Below, piece after piece: positions 19,217 through 27,717 of a DNA stretch of 64,000 nucleotides (the first letter of the stretch is position 1; every line of letters begins with the position of its first letter). Made by a program: the position numbers and the translations under genes. Source of the DNA: Acidobacteriota bacterium (lineage in GTDB: Bacteria; Acidobacteriota; UBA890; WLXD01); NCBI GenBank assembly GCA_012103255.1, contig WLXD01000001.1, positions 1,377,501-1,441,500 of the forward strand, read 5' to 3'. Below the pieces are notes generated by a model. That model was not told the origin of the DNA. It worked only from the letters and a program-made list of their open reading frames with translations, and searched no databases.

Positions 19217-21937
19217 CTAGTCGGATCTCAGGGCGACGGCGGGATCGACTGCGGAGGCCCGCCTCGCTGGCAGCAGGCCGGCGAGCAAGGCGAACAGTCC
19301 GAGAACAACCGCGACTGTCGTCAGCGTCACGGGGTCAGTCGCCGAAACCTCGTGCAAGAGGCTGCGGATGTACCGCGTCAGTCCGATGGTCGCCACGATT
19401 CCAAGAGCGATTCCGAGCAACAGCATCCGGCTGGTCTGACGAAGAACCATCGCCACAACGTTCTGTGCGGTGGCTCCCAATGCCATGCGTAGCCCGATTT
19501 CGCGCGTGCGCCGAGCCACGCTGAACGCGATCAGGCCGTAGATGCCCACGCAGCCCAGGATGAGCGCCACCGCGGCGAATCCCGTGATCAGAGCCATCGA
19601 GAAACGCTGCTGCTCCAAGGTGCGGTCCATGAACTCTGTGAGCGGTCCGATTCGATAGAGGGCGAGCTCGGCATCGGAGTCGCGCACCAGTTCCCGCAGC
19701 GTCGAGGTGAACGCCGTGGGATCGCCGGCGGTCTTGACCATCAGGTACATCGAACTGACGGGGTACTGTTCGAACGGTACATAGATGAACGGTTCCGGGT
19801 CCCGGTCGAGAGTCCATTGGCGCGCATCCTGTACGACGCCGACGATCGTGCGCTCCGTATCGCGCTCCTGCGAGTCGAGCGAGATGAAGAGCTGGAGGCG
19901 CTCCCCGACAGGGTCGCCGTCGGGCCAATACAACCGAGCGGCGGCCTCGTTGATGATCGCCACACGCTCGCCAGCCCAGTCGTCCCGCGCAGTGAAGCCG
20001 CGGCCGCGAGCCATTGGCGTGCTCAGTACGTCGAAGTAGTTGGCGCTTACCGGCTGAACGTACGCCGACGGATTGTTGCCGTCCTCCGACTCCGGTCGCC
20101 CCGGGAGGCCAAAGCTCCCACCGACCGAACCGCCGGCGAACGGGAGCAGCAATACGGAGCCGGCCGCGTCGACGCCGGGGCTTGCTTCGATTCGGTCCAG
20201 CAGGCTGGCGAAGTAGTTCTGATGCGACTCGCTGCCGATGTATTCGTCGCTGAGTGCCAGTCGGGCCGCCAGGATCCCGTCAGGATCCAGCCCCGGGTCC
20301 TCACCGAGTAGGTTGAGGAAACTGGTGATCAGGAGTCCGGCGCCGGCCATCAGCACTAGCGCCACTGCGACCTGCCCGACTACCAGCAGAGAACGGATGC
20401 GCTCGGCACCCTGCGCAGTGTTGCCTCGCGTGCTTCGTAGCCCCTCCGCGCTCCGACGTCGGCGTAGCGCTGGGATTGCGCCGCAGAGCGCGCCGGAGGC
20501 CAGCGTGGCAACGGTTGCGAAAGTCAGCGTCCAGGGATCGAGTCGTACCTCGCCGAGCCGTGGAATCGAGGCCGGTGCCAGAGCGACCAGGGCTCGCGTA
20601 CCCCAGTCCGCCAGGATCAGTCCGACGATGCCACCGAGGGTGGCCAGGAGCATGGCCTCGGTCAGGAGCAACCGAACGATCCGTCCACGGCCCGCACCCA
20701 GCGCTGCGCGCAAGGCGAGCTCTTCTTCGCGTGTTGTGGCGCGAGCCACCAAGAGGCCGGCGACATTGGCAACCGCTACCAGGAGAACGAAGCCGCCAGC
20801 TGCGAGCATCGCGTACAACGACACCTGAACCTCGGCGATCGTGTCCTCGTGCAACGAGCGGACCCAGGCGTTCACACCGTCGTTGGTATCTGGGTAGTCG
20901 GCCGCGAGGCTTTCGCTGATCCGGGTCAGGTCGGCATTCGCCTCCGCGAACGATATGCCCGGCCGCAGTCGGGTCAGCGCGCTCATGTTGTAGCTGCCGC
21001 GGTTGTGCTGCGTGATGTCGAGGCGGAGCATCGAGAGCACCTGAGTGGTGTCCCGTTGCGGCATGCCGAAACCGGGCTCGAGGACTCCGATCACCTCCCA
21101 GTCAGTGCCGTCGAGACGGATGTGAGTTCCCACGACACCGCGATCCCCGCCGAACACGTTCTGCCATAGGTCGTAGCTGAGCATCACCCGAGGCGGTGCG
21201 CCCACCGCGTCGTCGTTGCGTTCGAACGGTCTGCCGTGCAAGGCCCTGATCCGCAGCAGGTCGCTGTATTCGTAGGACACGCGCCCGCCGACGAGGCTGT
21301 CGGGTTGATCGACACCAGAGAGGGTTGTTCGCCAGCCACGGAACAGACCGACGCCCTCGAGAGTGGTGTTCATCGCGGCCCAGTCGGTCGCGTTCACCGC
21401 ACCCACGGCGCCGCGCTCGCCGGGGGACTCGCTACTGACCTGCCAGATGAAGGCCAGGCTCCCCGACTCGGGGAAGGGAAGTGGCTGAAGAGCGATGGCG
21501 TTGACCGCGGTGAATACAGCTGTGGTGGCGCCGATGCCCAATGCGAGCGTGGCGATCACGACTGTTGAGAACGCCGGGGCGCGGCGGAGGCTGCGGATGG
21601 CGAACAGCAGATCTTCACGAAGACTGGTGAGCATGCGAGACAGTTTCCGGGGTGGGGAGTCGGGGCGACGGGCGGCTGTAAAGGGCGTGGGCTGGAGAAT
21701 GCCGGCGTGCTCCAGGCGGGCGCGAATGGACTCGGTTACGAGATCGCGCGCAACAGGAACCATCGCGGCAACCACGCCGCGCAGTCCGCGCAGGTGCCAT
21801 CGAGCCTCCAAGTTGTCCTCGACGGCGATCGCAAGGTCCGTTGCGAAGCGCGCGCGGAACTCTTGCGGGTAGAGGCGCAGGCCGATTCGGTAGAGCCGCG
21901 CCCCGAGCCGAACGCTTGTGGGCCGCGGTGCGGTCAT
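19217..21937 (-). CDS. Duplicated MacB/FtsX-type orphan permease (ADOP type), copy 2
   Basis: A 906-residue membrane protein. Residues 1-100 are a soluble prefix (RIGLRLYPQEFRARFATDL and on). The permease begins at LREDLLFAIRSLRRAP and its first helix is VIATLALGIGATTAVFTAV. Two periplasmic MacB-like domains alternate with two FtsX domains; the family ending is PARRASAVDPAVALRSD. The ATG overlaps the upstream padR stop by 4 bases, so the pair is translationally coupled. No ATPase gene is near. Sequence differs clearly from copy 1, so this is an old paralogue and not a recent duplication. Confidence 0.87.
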   Translation of the reverse strand: MTAPRPTSVRLGARLYRIGLRLYPQEFRARFATDLAIAVEDNLEARWHLRGLRGVVAAMVPVARDLVTESIRARLEHAGILQPTPFTAARRPDSPPRKLSRMLTSLREDLLFAIRSLRRAPAFSTVVIATLALGIGATTAVFTAVNAIALQPLPFPESGSLAFIWQVSSESPGERGAVGAVNATDWAAMNTTLEGVGLFRGWRTTLSGVDQPDSLVGGRVSYEYSDLLRIRALHGRPFERNDDAVGAPPRVMLSYDLWQNVFGGDRGVVGTHIRLDGTDWEVIGVLEPGFGMPQRDTTQVLSMLRLDITQHNRGSYNMSALTRLRPGISFAEANADLTRISESLAADYPDTNDGVNAWVRSLHEDTIAEVQVSLYAMLAAGGFVLLVAVANVAGLLVARATTREEELALRAALGAGRGRIVRLLLTEAMLLATLGGIVGLILADWGTRALVALAPASIPRLGEVRLDPWTLTFATVATLASGALCGAIPALRRRRSAEGLRSTRGNTAQGAERIRSLLVVGQVAVALVLMAGAGLLITSFLNLLGEDPGLDPDGILAARLALSDEYIGSESHQNYFASLLDRIEASPGVDAAGSVLLLPFAGGSVGGSFGLPGRPESEDGNNPSAYVQPVSANYFDVLSTPMARGRGFTARDDWAGERVAIINEAAARLYWPDGDPVGERLQLFISLDSQERDTERTIVGVVQDARQWTLDRDPEPFIYVPFEQYPVSSMYLMVKTAGDPTAFTSTLRELVRDSDAELALYRIGPLTEFMDRTLEQQRFSMALITGFAAVALILGCVGIYGLIAFSVARRTREIGLRMALGATAQNVVAMVLRQTSRMLLLGIALGIVATIGLTRYIRSLLHEVSATDPVTLTTVAVVLGLFALLAGLLPARRASAVDPAVALRSD

Positions 21938-22284
21938 GTGCGTTCCAGGAGTTCGTTGGCCTGGCCGAGAGCGAGGATCTCCGACATTCGCCGGGCCTCT
22001 GCGGCGGCGACCTCGCGGCCGAACTCTGTGATGCGATAGTTGCGTCGCCGCTGGTCAGTCGTCTCGGCGGAGGACTCCGATTCGACTTCTCCGATCAGGC
22101 CGTCATCTAGCAGACGCGCGAGAATTCGATAGAGGGCGCCAGCCTGTAGGCGTCCAGTACCGGTCGACTGCGCAGGTGCATCACGCATGATCGCGTAGCC
22201 ATGGGCGTCGCCGCGCAGAAGCACGAGGAGCACGGCGAATACATCGGGCTTGAGAGGGGTGAAGCGTTCCGGTTCGGTGGGCAT
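21934..22284 (-). CDS. PadR-family transcriptional regulator
   Basis: A 116-residue PadR protein: LKPDVFAVLLVLLRGDAHGY is the first helix, AGALYRILARLLDDGLI the recognition helix, and RRRNYRITEFGREVAAAEA the wing and dimer helix. I chose the ATG at 22284 because upstream residues are unlike PadR proteins. The purine-rich AGGAAG lies immediately before this ATG, closer than an ideal ribosome binding site. The stop overlaps the permease start. The 19-bp palindrome 57 bases upstream of the start is the probable operator. Confidence 0.88.
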   Translation of the reverse strand: MPTEPERFTPLKPDVFAVLLVLLRGDAHGYAIMRDAPAQSTGTGRLQAGALYRILARLLDDGLIGEVESESSAETTDQRRRNYRITEFGREVAAAEARRMSEILALGQANELLERT

Positions 22285-22340
22285 CTTCCTGACTCGTCCA
22301 TTGCTAGCGGCGCCATCGCAGTGTGTATTCACACCATGTG

Positions 22341-22359
22341 TATAGACAAAATGTCTATA
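22341..22359. promoter_or_regulatory. Perfect palindrome, probable PadR operator
   Basis: TATAGACA and TGTCTATA are perfect inverted arms separated by AAA. The element is very AT-rich and lies in the 198-base region between the divergent padR (minus) and the zincin-like gene (plus). Its position fits autorepression of the PadR-permease pair and perhaps control of the divergent gene. Confidence 0.65.
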
Positions 22360-22482
22360 TATCAAATCCAACCAGTCCGCGAGCTGCCACGGCCACACCG
22401 GATCCGGCGGGCGGGTGGAAAGAGGCCAGGCGCGAGACTAGAGTCGCGGGAGTCGCCTTCAAGAGACCCCAGGGGAGAACTC

Positions 22483-23679
22483 GTGCGCAAACCCACTCGT
22501 GTCGTCTTGTCCTGCCTGATCTTCGCGCTGGCGTGGGGGCTCCATCCCGGGGATTCCACGGCGTTCGAGCAGATCGATGCGCTCTTCGTGTTGGACGCCT
22601 CCAGCTACGAGGACACCCTTCGTGCCGAGGAGGCGATCGAGCTTGCCGGCGGGCGGGTGGAGTTGATCTTCCCAAACCGTGTGATCATCGGTCAGATCGA
22701 CCGGGCGAGCGTCGCGGAGCTGCGCCGCGACGACACGATCCAGGGAGTCGAGTTCGGCGAGGTGGCGCCGCGTGCTGGCCTTGCGCGCCCGAATTCGGAG
22801 GAGCGCACGGCGATCGATTTCTGGAACGAGTTGGTGACGGCTCCACCGGTTCAGCGCACCGAGCATCTCGAGCATTTCATGATGGAGGGCGCCGCGCGCC
22901 CGGCGCCCCCGATGCACCCATCGCTCCGCGCCCGGCTCAATGCCGAGCAGGTCCTGACGCCGAAGATGAGCGGCAAGATCGCTCTGATGGTGTTCTTCGT
23001 GGAGTCGGACGGCAAGATCGACCCCGAGACGGAGAACTGGGGCAATGACTGGAAGATGATCAAGAAACAGGTCGTCACGGGTCTCAAGTTCTGGACTTCG
23101 AACGCACCGAAGTCAGAGGGGCTCAAATTCGTGCTGAAGTTCACCAAGCCGAAGAAGGCCAAAGTCAGCTACGAACCGATCAACCGGTCGTCGAGCGAGG
23201 AGGGCCTGTGGATCTCTGAGCTCATGACGAAGAAGGGATTCCCCGATTCTCGTGTCGGCTCGGGCGCTACCTACTTCGACCAGGTCTTCGCGCACAACGC
23301 GAAGCTCGCAAAGAAGTTCAAGACGACGGGCGGGGCGGTGAGCGAGTTTGTCGTGGCGAGCAAGAACGATGCGGACCACAAGTTCACAGACGGCGCCTTC
23401 GGCTACGCGTATCTCGGCGGCTGGTTCACTGTCATGACCTACGGCAACAACGGCTGGGGGCCAGAGCGCTTCAATCTGGTGCAAGCGCATGAGAACGGTC
23501 ATCTCACCGGTGAGGCTCTCGATGAGTACGCGTCTTCGGGCTGCTCATGTGGCGAAACCAACCCCAAGGGCGTCAAGAACAAGAACTGCGCCGCGTGCAG
23601 CGCCGCTTCGTGCGTGATGAAGGACAACAGCGCCCCGATCTGTAAGTGGACCCGGAAGCAACTCGGCTGGAAGAAGTGA
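22483..23679 (+). CDS. Secreted zincin-like protein with HENGH motif
   Basis: A 398-residue exported protein. The start is GTG at 22483 with AGGGGAG just upstream, followed by a basic n-region and a hydrophobic signal core (VVLSCLIFALAWGL). A region of about 90 residues (FVLDASSYEDTLRAEEA and on) looks like an inhibitor-type prodomain. The C-terminal part contains AHENGHLTGEALDEY, matching HExxHxxG zinc binding of metzincin-like enzymes with Asp as possible third ligand. A cysteine-rich stretch with CSCGE and CAACSAASCVMKDN follows; the Met there could be the Met-turn. I know no exact family. It overlaps the amidase start by 4 bases. Confidence 0.7.
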   Translation: MRKPTRVVLSCLIFALAWGLHPGDSTAFEQIDALFVLDASSYEDTLRAEEAIELAGGRVELIFPNRVIIGQIDRASVAELRRDDTIQGVEFGEVAPRAGLARPNSEERTAIDFWNELVTAPPVQRTEHLEHFMMEGAARPAPPMHPSLRARLNAEQVLTPKMSGKIALMVFFVESDGKIDPETENWGNDWKMIKKQVVTGLKFWTSNAPKSEGLKFVLKFTKPKKAKVSYEPINRSSSEEGLWISELMTKKGFPDSRVGSGATYFDQVFAHNAKLAKKFKTTGGAVSEFVVASKNDADHKFTDGAFGYAYLGGWFTVMTYGNNGWGPERFNLVQAHENGHLTGEALDEYASSGCSCGETNPKGVKNKNCAACSAASCVMKDNSAPICKWTRKQLGWKK

Positions 23680-25384
23680 CTCCCACGCCACCCTCGTCCG
23701 ATCGCCGCCGGTTCCTCGGTGTTTGCGCTGCGTTCGGTCTGGCAGGCACAGGCTTCCCGGAAGCACTTCTGGCACAGGCACAGCAGGCGCCCGAATCGCC
23801 GATTACTGCTGAGATGATCGCGTCGGCGGCGGACGTGGCAGGACTGGAATTTTCTGACGACGAGCGCGAGATGATGCGCGCCAGCCTTGCGCGCAACAGC
23901 GAGGCCTACGAAGCGATCCGTCAGATCGAGATCCCGAACGGCGTGGCGCCGGCGTTGCTGTTCGAGCCCGACTTGCCCGGGGTAGGCGCACCGATTCCCG
24001 AAGGTACCGATCGCGTGGTGGCCTCGACTCCCGCGGCGTCATCAAGGCCGGCCGACGACGATCTCGCATTCGCTGGTATCGCACGGCTGGCTCGCCTGAT
24101 TGCGACGCGGCAGGTTAGCGCGACCGAGCTTACGGAGCTCTACCTGGCGCGTCTCGAGCGCTACGACCCTGAACTGATGTTCCAAGTCAATGCGACGGCA
24201 GATCGCGCACGCCAGCAGGCGGCCGTGGCCGATCGTGAGCTCGCCGCGGGTGACTCTCGAGGCCCTCTTCATGGCATCCCGTGGGGGCGAAGGACCTCTT
24301 CGCGGTCGAGGGATATCCGACAACGTGGGGTGCGGCGCCCTATAGAGATCAACACGTCGAGGGCAATGCGACCGTGGTGCAGCGACTGGACGACGCCGGC
24401 GCGGTCCTGGTGGCGAAGCTGACGCTGGGTGCGCTCGCGATGGGCGATGTCTGGTTCGGCGGCCGCACTCGCAATCCCTGGAATACTGAACAGGGTTCGA
24501 GCGGTTCATCCGCCGGGCCCGGATCGGCCACAGCTTCCGGATGCGTTGGCTTCTCGATCGGGACGGAAACGCGCGGCAGCATTGTTTCCCCGAGTACCCG
24601 CAATGGGGTCACAGGGTTCCGCCCCACCTTCGGGCGCGTGAGCCGGCATGGCGCGATGGCCTTGTCCTGGAGCATGGACAAGATCGGGCCCATGTGCCGC
24701 TCGGCCGAGGACTGCGCGCTGGTTTTCGCCGCAATCCACGGGGCCGACGGCCACGACCCGACCACCCGGACCACACCCTTCAGATGGGATGCCGGGCGTG
24801 ATCCGCGCGAGATCCGCGTCGGTTTTCTGGAACGGGCATTCGAGGCCGGAGAGCGCTATGCCAACCGCGACCACGACCTCGAGACGCTACGCGTATTGCG
24901 CCAGGATCTCGGCCTTGAACTGCATCCGGTGAATCTACCCGACTTTCCGATCGACGCCCTCGGCTTCATCCTGACCGCCGAGGCGGCGGCGGCCTTCGAC
25001 GAACTTACCCGTTCGGGTCGCGACGACGAGCTCACTCGCCAGGGGAGCGGCGCCTGGCCGAACATCTTCCGAAGCGCGCGGATGATCCCCGCAGTGGAGT
25101 ACATCCAGGCGAATCGAGCCCGCGCGATGTATCAGGTGATGCTCGCCGACGCCTTCCGCGACGTCGACGTAGTCGTCGCACCGTCGTATCGACTCGGGAT
25201 TCTCGGCGCGACGAACCTCACGGGTCAGCCGTGCGTTGCGGTTCCGAACGGGTTCACCGATGAAGGCACGCCTCTGAGCATCTCGTTCCTCGCGAATCTG
25301 TATCAGGACGCAGAGGCCTTGCAGATTGCTCATGCCTATCAGCAGGCCACCGATTTCCACCTGCGGCGGCCGCCTCTCGCCTGA
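23676..25384 (+). pseudogene. Tat-exported amidase (amidase signature family) with a frameshift
   Basis: The N-terminus has a twin-arginine signal (SDRRRFLGVCAAFGLAG). The first reading frame runs to GPLHGIPWG, and the second continues with AKDLFAVEGYPTTWGAAPYR. One missing G in the run at 24283-24287 accounts for the break, which lies beside the catalytic lysine (AKDLF). The serine loop is intact: GSSGSSAGPGSATASG and FSIGTETRGSIVSPS carry the Ser-cis-Ser-Lys machinery. Repaired length would be about 569 residues, normal for the family. Such enzymes hydrolyse amide bonds; the substrate is unknown. The GTG start at 23676 overlaps the preceding stop. It may be intact in the organism if the indel is an assembly error. 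Confidence 0.75.
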
Positions 25385-25412
25385 CGGACGTTCGCGCTGC
25401 AGGTCGATCGCG

Positions 25413-25418
25413 TAGAAT
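25413..25418 (+). promoter_or_regulatory. -10-like hexamer for a leaderless start of the AI-2E family gene
   Basis: TAGAAT ends 7 bases before the ATG at 25426. No ribosome binding site lies in between. A -35 box is not convincing. Confidence 0.35.
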
Positions 25419-25425
25419 CGGATCA

Positions 25426-26448
25426 ATGAACGCCTCCGATCGCGACGTGCGGATCATCACGATCTGCCTGCTCATACTTACGGTCTTCGCCACCGGCGTC
25501 GTGCTGTCCGAGCTCCGCGCGGTCCTCGTGCCCTTTGTCCTGGCACTGTTCATCACCATGGGGCTGGCGCCTCTGATTCACGTGCAGATCGTGCGACTGC
25601 AGTTTCCTCGCACTGTCGCGATCATGACGTCGATCTCCGTGGCGATGCTGGTCCTTGTGCTCGCTGGCATCATCACGTCGGTCACCGTTGCGGGGATGAT
25701 CCAGAACGCACGTCAGTATCAGCAGCAGATCAGCCTGTTCGTGGCGAATGCGCTGGAGAGCCTGCCCCTGGACGAGTGGGGCATCGACGAGAGTCAGTTA
25801 GTTGGGCTCGTGCCGGCGCAGGTTGGCGGCGCGGTGGTCGGCGTCGGGAATGCCGTCATCGACATTCTGTCCAACGGCATTCTGGTGGTCGTGTTCGTCA
25901 TCTTTCTGCTCATCGGTCGCACCGCGGCCGGGCCGCGCGGCAGTACCTGGAATGAAGTCGAGACGCGTGTGCAGCGCTATCTGGGTATCAAGTTCCTGGT
26001 CTCGCTAGTCACTGGATTCTCGGTCGGCTTCGTGCTCCAGGTACTCGGCGTTCCCTTCGCGCTGATGTTCGGACTGATGTCCTTTATGCTCAACTTCATC
26101 CCGTCGGTGGGTTCGATCGTCGCGACACTGCTGCCGCTGCCGGTGGTCATGGTGGACCCCTCGTTGAGTTCAACGACGGCCGTCCTCGCGATCGTCGTGC
26201 CTGGCGCGATTCAGATGACGATGGGCAACTTCATCGAGCCCAAGATCTACGGCGAATCGCTGGGCCTGCATCCGGTGGTCACGCTGATGTCGTTGGTTCT
26301 CTGGGGCACGCTCTGGGGCGTTGTCGGCATGTTCCTCGCAGCACCGCTCGCCGCGATCATCCAGATTTTCCTTGGGCGCCTCGAGCACACCAGGCCTTTC
26401 GCGGAGGCGATGGCAGGTCGCCTGGACCCGCTACTTGGAGACGACTAG
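25426..26448 (+). CDS. AI-2E family (PerM/TqsA) membrane transporter
   Basis: A 340-residue membrane protein with about seven to eight helices. The N-terminal pair (ICLLILTVFATGVVLSELRA, VLVPFVLALFITMGLAPLI) and the C-terminal block with GLMSFMLNFIPSVGSIVAT and NFIEPKIYGESLGLHPVV are the conserved signatures of the family. Members export autoinducer-2 or act as sodium/proton antiporters; which applies here is unknown. The following GST gene begins immediately after its stop, indicating an operon. Confidence 0.88.
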   Translation: MNASDRDVRIITICLLILTVFATGVVLSELRAVLVPFVLALFITMGLAPLIHVQIVRLQFPRTVAIMTSISVAMLVLVLAGIITSVTVAGMIQNARQYQQQISLFVANALESLPLDEWGIDESQLVGLVPAQVGGAVVGVGNAVIDILSNGILVVVFVIFLLIGRTAAGPRGSTWNEVETRVQRYLGIKFLVSLVTGFSVGFVLQVLGVPFALMFGLMSFMLNFIPSVGSIVATLLPLPVVMVDPSLSSTTAVLAIVVPGAIQMTMGNFIEPKIYGESLGLHPVVTLMSLVLWGTLWGVVGMFLAAPLAAIIQIFLGRLEHTRPFAEAMAGRLDPLLGDD

Positions 26449-27042
26449 ATGCGCCTGTACGACAGCTCCGTGTCCGGCAATGCCTACAAGGTGCGACTGT
26501 TGCTGGCGCATTTAGACATTCCCTTCGAGCGCATCGAGTTGAGCGTGGTGGATCGGAGCAATCGGGCCGATGTCATCGGCGGCAAGAATCCCGCCCTTCG
26601 CATCCCCGTTCTCGAACTCGACGACGGCACGACGCTGGCTGAGTCCAACGCGATTCTCATGTACCTCGCCGAGGGCACTGAATATCTGCCCGAGGGGCGC
26701 CTCGAGCGAGCGCGGGTCCTGCAGTGGCTCTTCTTCGAGCAATACGATCACGAACCGAACATCGCGGTTGCGCGATTTCTGCTGCACTACGCCGAGGCAC
26801 CGGACCCCGAGGTGATCGTCGCCAAGCAAGAAGGTGGTCGCCGGGCGCTGGCCGCGATGGAGACTCGGCTCGCCGGGCATAATTTCCTCGTGGGCGACGG
26901 CTACTCCGTCGCCGATATCGCTCTCTACGCGTATACGCACGCCGCGGGCGAAGCCGGGTTCGATCTCGCGGAGTATCCGGGCGTTGCTGCCTGGTGCGAA
27001 CGCGTGGCGGCACAGCCGCGGCACATCCTCATCACGGACTAG
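26449..27042 (+). CDS. Glutathione S-transferase family protein
   Basis: A 197-residue protein. The thioredoxin-like N-terminal domain starts MRLYDSSVSGNAYKVRLLL, with a Ser in the usual catalytic position, and carries the conserved ESNAILMYLAEGTEYLP that binds the gamma-glutamyl group. The C-terminal helical domain includes VGDGYSVADIALYAYTH, the classical N-capping box. It probably conjugates or reduces small electrophiles with glutathione or a related thiol. The ATG follows the AI-2E gene stop with no gap, so it is probably translated by coupling. Confidence 0.9.
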   Translation: MRLYDSSVSGNAYKVRLLLAHLDIPFERIELSVVDRSNRADVIGGKNPALRIPVLELDDGTTLAESNAILMYLAEGTEYLPEGRLERARVLQWLFFEQYDHEPNIAVARFLLHYAEAPDPEVIVAKQEGGRRALAAMETRLAGHNFLVGDGYSVADIALYAYTHAAGEAGFDLAEYPGVAAWCERVAAQPRHILITD

Positions 27043-27149
27043 CGCCTTCCGACCCTCGCGCTCGGTTGTGTCCAGTGGGCGAGTCCGTCTAGATTGCGCC
27101 TCGTCGATGCGTCCTCGCATCTCCCCCTTCATGCTCCGAGGAGGTCGTG

Positions 27150-27710
27150 ATGATGGTGCCCCTGACGGCGCTGTGGCTGCCGATCCTGCTGTCCGCGGTT
27201 GCGGTGTTCATAGGTAGCTCCCTGATCCATATGGTGCTGCGCTGGCACAACAGCGACTTCAAGAAGCTGCCTGACGAAGACGGCATTCGCTCGACAATGC
27301 GCGAAGCGGGCCTGGATGCAGGGACGTATTTCTTCCCGTGCCACGAAGATCCGAGCAAGAATATGAGCCCGGAGATGCAGGAGAAGTTCGCGGAAGGACC
27401 GTCCGGGAGGATGGTTGTCTTCCCGAAGGGCGCGATCAACATGGGGCAGCGCATGCTCCACTGGTTCTTCTACTGCGTTGTTGTGAATCTCGTCGCGGGA
27501 TACATGGCCGCGGCAACCCTGGCGCCCGGCACGGATTACCTGAGCGTGTTCCAGATCGTGGGGACCGCGGCGTTCCTGGGCTATGCCGGCGGTGTGTGGC
27601 AAGAGGTCATCTGGTGGGGCGCTGCGCCATCCGCGGCGATCAAGTCGATTGCCGATGGACTTATCTACGCGCTGCTCACCGCCGGTGTCTTCGGGTGGCT
27701 GTGGCCGTAG
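27150..27710 (+). CDS. Conserved membrane protein of unknown function
   Basis: About 186 residues with an N-terminal helix (LWLPILLSAVAVFIGSSLIH), a soluble segment of about 70 residues (RWHNSDFKKLPDEDG and on) and three C-terminal helices. The ATG at 27150 is preferred because GAGGAGG ends 5 bases upstream; GTG at 27147 and ATG at 27153 are also in frame. I cannot name a family. It converges with permease copy 3, whose stop lies only 7 bases away. Confidence 0.75.
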   Translation: MMVPLTALWLPILLSAVAVFIGSSLIHMVLRWHNSDFKKLPDEDGIRSTMREAGLDAGTYFFPCHEDPSKNMSPEMQEKFAEGPSGRMVVFPKGAINMGQRMLHWFFYCVVVNLVAGYMAAATLAPGTDYLSVFQIVGTAAFLGYAGGVWQEVIWWGAAPSAAIKSIADGLIYALLTAGVFGWLWP

Positions 27711-27717
27711 GTCGCTT

